Notes under the pieces: generated by a model | The model's database searches: none | What the model was told of the DNA's origin: nothing | The model's input: the letters and a program-made list of their open reading frames with translations, nothing else | Assembly (NCBI RefSeq): GCF_029407905.1 | Contig: NC_073635.1 | Span: 34,587,501-34,651,500 of the forward strand | DNA from: Bubalus kerabau | Taxonomy: Eukaryota > Chordata > Mammalia > Artiodactyla > Bovidae | Length of the DNA: 64,000 bases | Reading direction: 5' to 3' | Made by a program: the position numbers and the translations under genes | Shown here: in pieces, positions 58,061-64,000 of the stretch | How positions within the stretch are numbered: position 1 is the first letter of the stretch | Layout: each line of letters starts with the position of its first letter

Positions 58061-58319
58061 CCTTCAGACTGGCACTCGCAGCCTCAGAAATGACCCGTGT
58101 GAGGCTCCAGCCAGGGCCCAGTGGGTGGGAGACCATAGTAAGTAAATCACTTCCCTTCTCGGTTCGATATCGCCATCTCCCGGAAGGTGTGCTTAGAAAT
58201 AGCAGTTGCCCTAGTCTTTGAAGGTGTATTCCTAAATCCGCAGTCCTATGACTGCTACATAGCATTCCCAGTTCTTCCCCAAGTCCAGTCTCAGCCCTGG
58301 TTTGCTCATTCATCCATCA

Positions 58320-58890
58320 AGGCAATTGTTAAATAAATAAATTCCTCCCGTATCCTCACTGCTCCGGATTCTGGGGACACGATTGACAGACACAGTCCCT
58401 GCCTTCTGGCGTTTACAATCCTGTAGGAAAGCCAATCCTGTTGACACCCAGTAAGTGTAAAGTTACAACTAGCAAGTCCTCTGAGGGTGGTGCTGGGTGC
58501 TGTGAGCCTGTCATTGGGTTTGATGTAGCCAGAGAACTGGGGAGGGCTTCTTGGAGGAAGTGATATTTACTGGACAACTGAAGGATGAGTAGAGGCCGTG
58601 GAAGAGTGAGGACATCATGTGCAGAGATCTTGAGGCGTGAGGAAGCATGCAGGTATGCTCTGCACGCATGAGACGTGTAGAAGCAGAAACTGTGTGGGGT
58701 GATGTGAGGCTGCAGGTACAGACAAGGACCAACCACCCAATCCCTGTGACCCACTGGGTGGTTCTGTCTTTATACCAAGGTCACTGGGGCTGTGGAAGGG
58801 TTTTAAACAGAGGTGAACTGGGGAGGCGGTGACATGATCCAGTTACGATATGAGAAGGTCACTCTGGCCTCATGATACAGAAGGGGTTAG
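58320..58890 (-). repeat. L2 LINE fragment, reverse
   Basis: Long reversed L2 order: 'caattgttaaataaata', 'tctggggacacgattgacagacacagtccctgcc', 'cttggaggaagtgatatttactggacaactgaaggatg', 'gaggcgtgaggaagcatgc', 'gaagggttttaaacagaggtgaactgg', 'gacatgatccagttac' and 'aaggtcactctggcc'. One of the longest ancient repeats in the window. Confidence 0.7.
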
Positions 58891-59483
58891 AGAGAAGCAG
58901 GGGTTCCTGGTCTGGACGTTCCCATCTGCAGGACTCTGGCTGAACTCTCTTTGCTGACCTGGTTGCTGATTATTCTCAGGGAGTCTTGTCTAGGAGGTTT
59001 AGCCAATCATCCTGACTTGAGACTCAGTAAGACCTGCAGGTGTCTGATCCTGGGGAACTCCTGAGGGTCGGAGGGGAGGTCCCTCCTACCAGGCATGGAG
59101 GCCAGTGCTCTCTTGGTCCCTGTTCCTGACTCTCTGGTGAGGATGTTGTTTCTTGGGGATGTTCACAGGCTGTTTCTAATAAATCACAAAATCAACCTGT
59201 ATCCCAACCAGCGTCTCTCTGAAGATGCTAAGATGTTTGGATAAAGACCCATCAGCTTTTCTTGCTTCAGGATTGATCTATAGATACCACTGTCTCCAAA
59301 ACAGAAAAGACACCAGAAATAGAAGTAATTGAATTAAAATATTCATTAACACTAGACTGAAGAAGATTGAGAATTCTGAAAATCTTGCTTCTTGTGTTCC
59401 TTACCTTCAAGTTTTGGATCTAAATCCAAAACCCTTTTAGCACCGAGTTTACCTTTGCCCTCTACCCATCTCCCTCCTTTGAC
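58891..59483. other. Unique DNA, nothing recognised
   Basis: No gene or repeat signature identified. Confidence 0.4.
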
Positions 59484-59551
59484 TGATCAGATCAGATCAG
59501 TCGCTCAGTCATGTCTGACTCTTTGCGACCCCATGAATCGCAGCACGCCAA
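59484..59551 (-). repeat. Short BovB 3' tail, reverse
   Basis: Starts with three GATCA-type units ('gatcagatcagatcag'), then 'tcgctcagtcatgtctgac' and 'ccccatgaatcgcagcacgcc'. Only the last about 70 bases of a BovB of a (TGATC)-tail type. Confidence 0.9.
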
Positions 59552-60014
59552 GCACTTAGAATAAGATTCTGTCACTCACCCTGGTAAGTTTTGTTGTTAT
59601 GAGCAAACAACTTGGGGCATTGCAGCAGATTGGAAAGCTTTCTGCTGTGGGATAAATGGACAGTGACGAGATTAATTAAGTACCTTATCAGAAACTAAGG
59701 TGAAGGATTAGACGTGCTGCTCGACCCCAGTCACTCACCTCACTGCCGTGGCATGCCTCCTCGCTGCCTCAAATTGTGTAAAATGCCCCAGAGGCCCACT
59801 GTCACCCTGCAGATGCAGAGAGGGGCAGGAGGGGAAGTCAGGGTTGCCGTGTGCATCAGCACCTGGGGATTTGAGCCCCGTCGGCCCTGGGATCCATTAG
59901 TTCTGATGAGCCATATGTCATCTCAGAGGGGAGCTGCCCCTCAAATTTGCAATTAGATCTGGGACTTGGCCGACGACCTTGATGTCACAGAACATCAATC
60001 ACACTGGGAAGTGG
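59552..60014. other. Unique DNA, nothing recognised
   Basis: An 80-codon plus-strand frame (59714-59956) is unrecognised; no repeat signature seen. Confidence 0.4.
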
Positions 60015-60105
60015 CTCGTACAATGTACCGTGAACCATTTCCATATACCGTGTACCATGTACCACGTACTGGTATACTGTGAACTGTGTACCATGTAACA
60101 CATGC
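60015..60105. repeat. Degenerate GTACC/CATGTACC minisatellite-like repeat
   Basis: Variants of 'taccgtgaacca', 'taccgtgtaccatgt', 'accacgtact' and 'tgtaccatgtaac' follow one another. Many units are partly self-complementary (GTAC, ATGT/ACAT), so the tract could fold on either strand. It encodes 'HGT' and 'VHGT' repeats on the minus strand, which I treat as incidental. Confidence 0.6.
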
Positions 60106-60836
60106 CAAGGAGCCCGAGTCATCTTCTGGTTTCTGTGGGGCTCAGGGTCCAAGGCACCGGTCAACTTTGCACTTTGCTTTGTGCTCTGGCGGGCTGTATT
60201 GACTGGTCTCATGTCTGTAAGTCTTGTCTCCCTCCAGAGAGTAGACCAGCCTCTTGAGGGCTGGATAGCCAGCTCCAGCACCCTTCCTAGTGTCTCCTGG
60301 AAACATCCTTGCTGCCCCCCTTCAGTTCTCCAACACTCCCTCTGTCATCTGCCAGCCCCCAGGAAGTTAAGGAGGGAGAGTCCTAGTTCTAGATAAAGAG
60401 GAATAAATTTGGTTTTACTCATTTTTTTCTGTCTGTTATAGCCTTGGTGCTGTGCTAAGTACTGTGATAATAAAAATGAATGAAAACATCAGTTACTCTG
60501 TGTGCTCCATTTTGCTCTTGCCATTGTACTGGCTGGCATGATGATTTGACTTGTTTCAAGTGAATCTATCCATATGGTAGACACCACTGTGTTTTTTTTT
60601 TTTGGACATGAAGTTAAGGAATGCGTTAGTCATACAAAGTTCACTAATCGTCTGTATAAGACCTGTCTCTTGTTTTATTTTATTCTTTTGTTCTACTTTA
60701 TCCCCAATCCCCTCCCATGAACCTTTCTCTCCCATCCTGTAAGCAACCTCTCCTCTCCAGCATGCTCAGCACATGTCCTTAGATACCTCTTTGAAAAATA
60801 GGAAGAAAAAGAAAAATAGGGTGTTGTTCCATGTAT
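60106..60836. other. Unique DNA with a T-run
   Basis: A run of about 13 T lies at 60590-60603. Nothing else recognised; a 105-codon plus frame (60079-60396) is not credible. Confidence 0.4.
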
Positions 60837-61113
60837 CAGAGAAGGCAATGGCACCCCATTCCAGTACTCTTGCCTGGAAAATCCCATGGACGGGGGAGGC
60901 TGGTAGGCTGCAGTCCATGGGGTCGCAAAGAGTTGGACATGACTGAGTGACTTCACTTTCACTTTTTACTTTCATGTATTGGAGAAGGAAATGGCAACCC
61001 ACTCCAGTGTTCTTGCCTGGAGAATCCCAGGGACAGGGGAGCCTGGTGGGCTGCCATCTATGGGGTTGCACAGAGTCGGACACGACTGAAGCAACTTAGC
61101 AGCAGCAGCAGCA
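60837..61113 (+). repeat. BOV-A2 SINE with perfect TSD
   Basis: Complete Bov-A dimer with the usual linker and a terminal (AGC)n run at about 61099-61113. A perfect 11-bp duplication (gttccatgtat) flanks it at 60826-60836 and 61114-61124. Confidence 0.96.
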
Positions 61114-61124
61114 GTTCCATGTAT

Positions 61125-61469
61125 GTAGACAGTTTCAATCGACATCATTAGTATTGTGCTGTGAATCTCATCCTGTGACTAAATTCTTGGAAAACGGCAT
61201 GCTGTGTTTGCTGTGTTAACACAGCCCCACAGCACCCCAGCTTCTTCCTCTGTCTGCTTCTCAGCCGTTGCCCAGGTAAACCCCAGGTTGCTGGCCACGA
61301 ACACTCCTAGATCACCTGGCCTTGTGCCAGGGCTGGTGCTCACTGGGGTTTACGGGTCCGAGGTTGTGCGCTCATCTGTCTTCACTGAGTGCCACCACAG
61401 CTCCCTCAGCCAGCCCCACCATCTGCGCATTATCGGGTGGGCATCTAGAACAGTAACAATCTTAAGGTC
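61125..61469. other. Unique DNA, nothing recognised
   Basis: A 126-codon plus-strand frame (61204-61584) runs into the MIR remnant and is unrecognised. Confidence 0.4.
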
Positions 61470-61670
61470 ACTGCCGTTTGTCGAGCACCTGCTGTCTGCC
61501 AAGCACCGTGGCAGCTGCTTCACGTGCAGTATCCAGAATACCTGCAGTTCTGCAAGGCGTGCACCAGCATCAGCTGACAGGTGAGGACAGACATACAGAA
61601 AGGCTGAGCTCCTCCCCTGGGACATGCAGCTCTCCCTCCGCAGGGCAGGATTTGAGCTGATGTCAGGCCC
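61470..61670 (+). repeat. MIR SINE remnant
   Basis: 'ttgtcgagcacctgctgtctgccaagcaccgtggc', 'gcttcacgtgcagtatcc', 'acaggtgaggacagacatacagaaaggctgagc' and 'gcagggcaggatttgagc' give the MIR 5', core and 3' blocks in order. Confidence 0.7.
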
Positions 61671-61875
61671 TGGTGCTGGGCTCAGTGGGATTTGAAAACC
61701 AGGAATTAGTGATGTGCTAGATCTGTTTTATTGAAATAGCATGACTAGCTATTATTAGGGAGTGGCTACATTGATAGAGAATTCACCTTGAGATGGCCAA
61801 CAATCTTGGCAGAGTTTTGCCCAGCATAGTGGGTGCTCAGAGAGCCATGGACATGTTTATGCACGACTGCAATAG

Positions 61876-62084
61876 GCTTCCCTGGTAAAGAATCTGCCTG
61901 TAATGCAAGAGATCCGGTTTGATCACTGGATCAGAAAGATCCCCCGAAGAAGGGAATGGCTACCCACTCCAGTGTTCTTGCCTGGAGAATTCCGTGGACA
62001 GAGAAGCCTGATGGGCTACGGCTAGTCCATGGGGTGGCAAAGAGTCAGATATGGCTGGGTGACTTTGAATTTAAAAAAAAAAAA
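61876..62084 (+). repeat. Bov-tA SINE with A-rich tail
   Basis: Slightly shortened head ('ggcttccctggtaaagaatc', missing the 'gtggctcag' block), junction 'gatcccccgaagaagg', Bov-A unit to 'gatatggctgggtgac', followed by an A tract at 62071-62084. Confidence 0.9.
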
Positions 62085-62169
62085 AGTGGAAATAAAACTG
62101 AGATCTTTGCATTACTCTCACATAAATGCAACAGCACTAAAACTAAAAATGTCTCAGCCTTTAAAAATT

Positions 62170-62246
62170 GTGGACCACTATGTTGGTACACCTGACACTT
62201 ATAAAATATTGTACATTAACTATACATCAATAAAAAAATTTTTTTT
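62170..62246 (+). repeat. L1 3' terminal fragment
   Basis: 'ggaccactatgttggtacacctgacacttataaaatattgtacattaac' in diverged form and 'tatacatcaataaaaaa' make up the last bases of an artiodactyl-type L1 with its polyadenylation signal. Confidence 0.8.
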
Positions 62247-64000
62247 AACTGATCAGTGGTCTCAGTATGGAAAGGCTGTCTTTTCTGGAGAACTGTTTAA
62301 TTTATAAGAATAGCATTTTCATACAATTTGTTCTCAGGGCTTCAGAGAATAAATCTAAATGCCTAATGATTGTAATTGCCCAAGCCTCCGAATGAAGGTG
62401 GACCCAAAATTACAGCTTCTACTTGGTGAAAACTAATCTGTTTGATAAGAAATGTCACAGCTGCCAAGACTGATGAGGCAGTTTCTCCAGCCTCAGGGCG
62501 CTTCCAATCCAGAGAGAAAGTCATCAGTGAATAATCTGGGGACCAAGCAAGTTCTGAACCAGCAGATGGAGAGCTTCCAAGGAACAAGACAGAGACAGGC
62601 ACCCAGCAGGAAACCCAGCGGACAGGCGACAGCTCCCAGCATCTGACAAAGGGTACCTGGCCCAGGTGCCAGCTCAGCTCTGCCTCCCTGGGCAGCGAGA
62701 GCCCCGGACCACAGACCACAAGCGTGCATTAGGGTCAAAGCGGAATATGCCTGACTGGGCCAAGGGCGCCTGGCCCTCCAGGACCGAGCAGCCAAGGTTG
62801 GCGCCAGCCTTAGGGGGATGACAGTGACCTGTCTGCTCTCATCGTCTGCTCAAAGAATAATATCCCAGGTATCAGGGGAGCTCACTCATTAATCAGAGTG
62901 TATTAAAACTCTGCTTCCCTCTGATCTCTCCTGCACAGGCTGCTTGGGAATTCGGGAGTCGCTTCCTGGCTTGAAGAACCGAATTCAGCCCAGTGCTGAT
63001 GCTTGGGCTACAGACTGCTTCTACTCACTGCTTTAGAGCTTTATTAAGTTCTAACTGCTCCTCTCCTGGCCGCCCCACCCTCCTCCCTGGCCCAGCAGCC
63101 TTGTCCTGAGTGCACATAACTTCCTGACACTTTCTGTAAAGTGTGGCTGGGATCTGATGAAGGATTTCAGGGGTTTCCACAGCAACATGGGGTCATCAGC
63201 GCAGTTTACAAGAGTCCCCAGCACTGTGCCCACCACTTGGGTTGTCTGCTCAGAAAACTGAAGGTTCTGGTTGATTTCCATTTAAGAAACATCTTTCTCC
63301 CACTCCTCCTGCTTCTTGGAAAGAGAGAGAGATATGGGGTGGGGTAGAGTGGGGAGAGGGAGGGAGGAAGAAAGAGAGAGAGAAGAAAGGATGGTGGGGG
63401 AAAGAACCGTGCCTGGAATTGTAATGAGCTCACAGACCTGTTCCTAATTGTCTCTGTAACTTAGCAACATGCTGGATGAAAGAAGAAAGGAGGGAACAGT
63501 TTCAATTCACTGGTAGGATGTGGGTGGAAACAAGGGAACAGAGCACCAGGCACCCAGGTACAATAAAGAGGCGTGCAGTTCGGCTGCTTTTGAGAAACCA
63601 TGGGGGCGCGGAGCTGGTGCACGGGGGATGGAGGAGTTGCTCACAAGGATACCTTACAGTTGGTGGAATGCCCAGGAAGGGCATCTGCATCCTTCTCTGT
63701 GCTTCTAAACATGTGCAGCAGCCGTGGGCTGCCTAACAGTGGGTTCTGGGGCCCCGGAACCCTGACCCGACCCCCGGCCCTCTGACACCTCCTCCCTCAT
63801 CCCCATCTGATCGGTCACCAAATCCTGAGTCTCTGCTTAGCTTGGTTCCTGTCGATTTCTTAAATGCATTGAAGGAATATCTCCTTCCTGTCAAAACTTC
63901 ATGGAAGCTGCTGGCTTATTGTTCTTATGGGAAGAAACGCAGTCCACAGTTCTTTAGCTAGAGATGAATTTCTGATCACCTAGGGCCTGTTGGTGGTCAG
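62247..64000. other. Mostly unique DNA to the window edge
   Basis: No gene recognised. Contains the purine-rich tract listed separately and overlapping short frames near 62363-62795 and 63476-63785 without family resemblance. A gene could begin beyond the edge but nothing shows it. Confidence 0.4.
63317..63390. repeat. Purine-rich (GA/GGGA) tract with G4 potential
   Basis: Almost pure A/G from 'gaaagagagagag' to 'gaagaaagg', including four G-runs at 63336-63360 compatible with a quadruplex and mirror-repeat-like GA stretches compatible with triplex DNA. Confidence 0.8.

Overview
This is a vertebrate nuclear genomic window. The interspersed repeats place it in a ruminant, probably a pecoran such as cattle, sheep, goat or deer. 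The evidence is many Bov-tA and BOV-A2 SINEs, several BovB (RTE-type) LINE copies, cetartiodactyl CHR SINEs and artiodactyl-type L1 3' ends, over an older mammalian layer of MIR, L2, MER5A-like and hAT remnants. Base composition swings between AT-rich and GC-rich blocks. I recognise no spliced host gene, no functional tRNA or rRNA gene and no bacterial-type operon, so the window is most likely intergenic or deep intronic. Family names come from recognising sequence signatures by eye; no repeat-library search was run.

Layout. 0-6 kb: unique DNA with MIR remnants and four Bov-tA copies. 6-14.3 kb: a CHR SINE, two complete BOV-A2 copies, an L1 3' end split by a Bov-tA, two BovB 3' ends facing each other (one with a 91-bp nested BovB/Bov-A tail) and a MER5A-like transposon split by a CHR SINE. 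14.3-24 kb: mostly unique DNA, two L2 fragments and old L1 pieces. 24-34 kb: an L1 3' end split by BOV-A2, an oppositely oriented BOV-A2, hAT-like remnants, a TAAT-rich block, and several BovB and Bov-tA copies, one carrying a (GT)n array. 34-39 kb: three BovB fragments on the minus strand, the longest reaching into the reverse transcriptase domain. 39-49 kb: largely repeat-poor and partly GC-rich, with a (GT)n, a (TCCA)n, a compact G-quadruplex motif and a MIR split by Bov-tA. 49-55.8 kb: an L1 3' end, a BOV-A2, and the longest BovB copy (about 2.9 kb), which is broken by deletions, a stop and a frameshift. 55.8-64 kb: a tandem duplication, an RPL30 processed retrocopy with an intact 115-codon frame, an L2, a degenerate tandem repeat, BOV-A2, Bov-tA and an L1 tail.

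How the parts relate. Almost everything recognisable is a product of LINE-driven retrotransposition. From the literature, BovB supplies the machinery mobilising Bov-tA and BOV-A2, whose 3' parts resemble the BovB 3' end. L1 is the likely source of the machinery that made the RPL30 retrocopy. Target-site duplications can be read directly at many insertions and give a relative order: the ruminant SINEs interrupt older L1, MIR and MER5A copies. I found no convincing previously undescribed biological system. The best leads are the intact RPL30 retrocopy, the nested and inverted SINE/LINE configurations, the BovB tail classes, a homeodomain-site-like AT block near 28.6 kb and a few G-quadruplex and tandem-repeat motifs.
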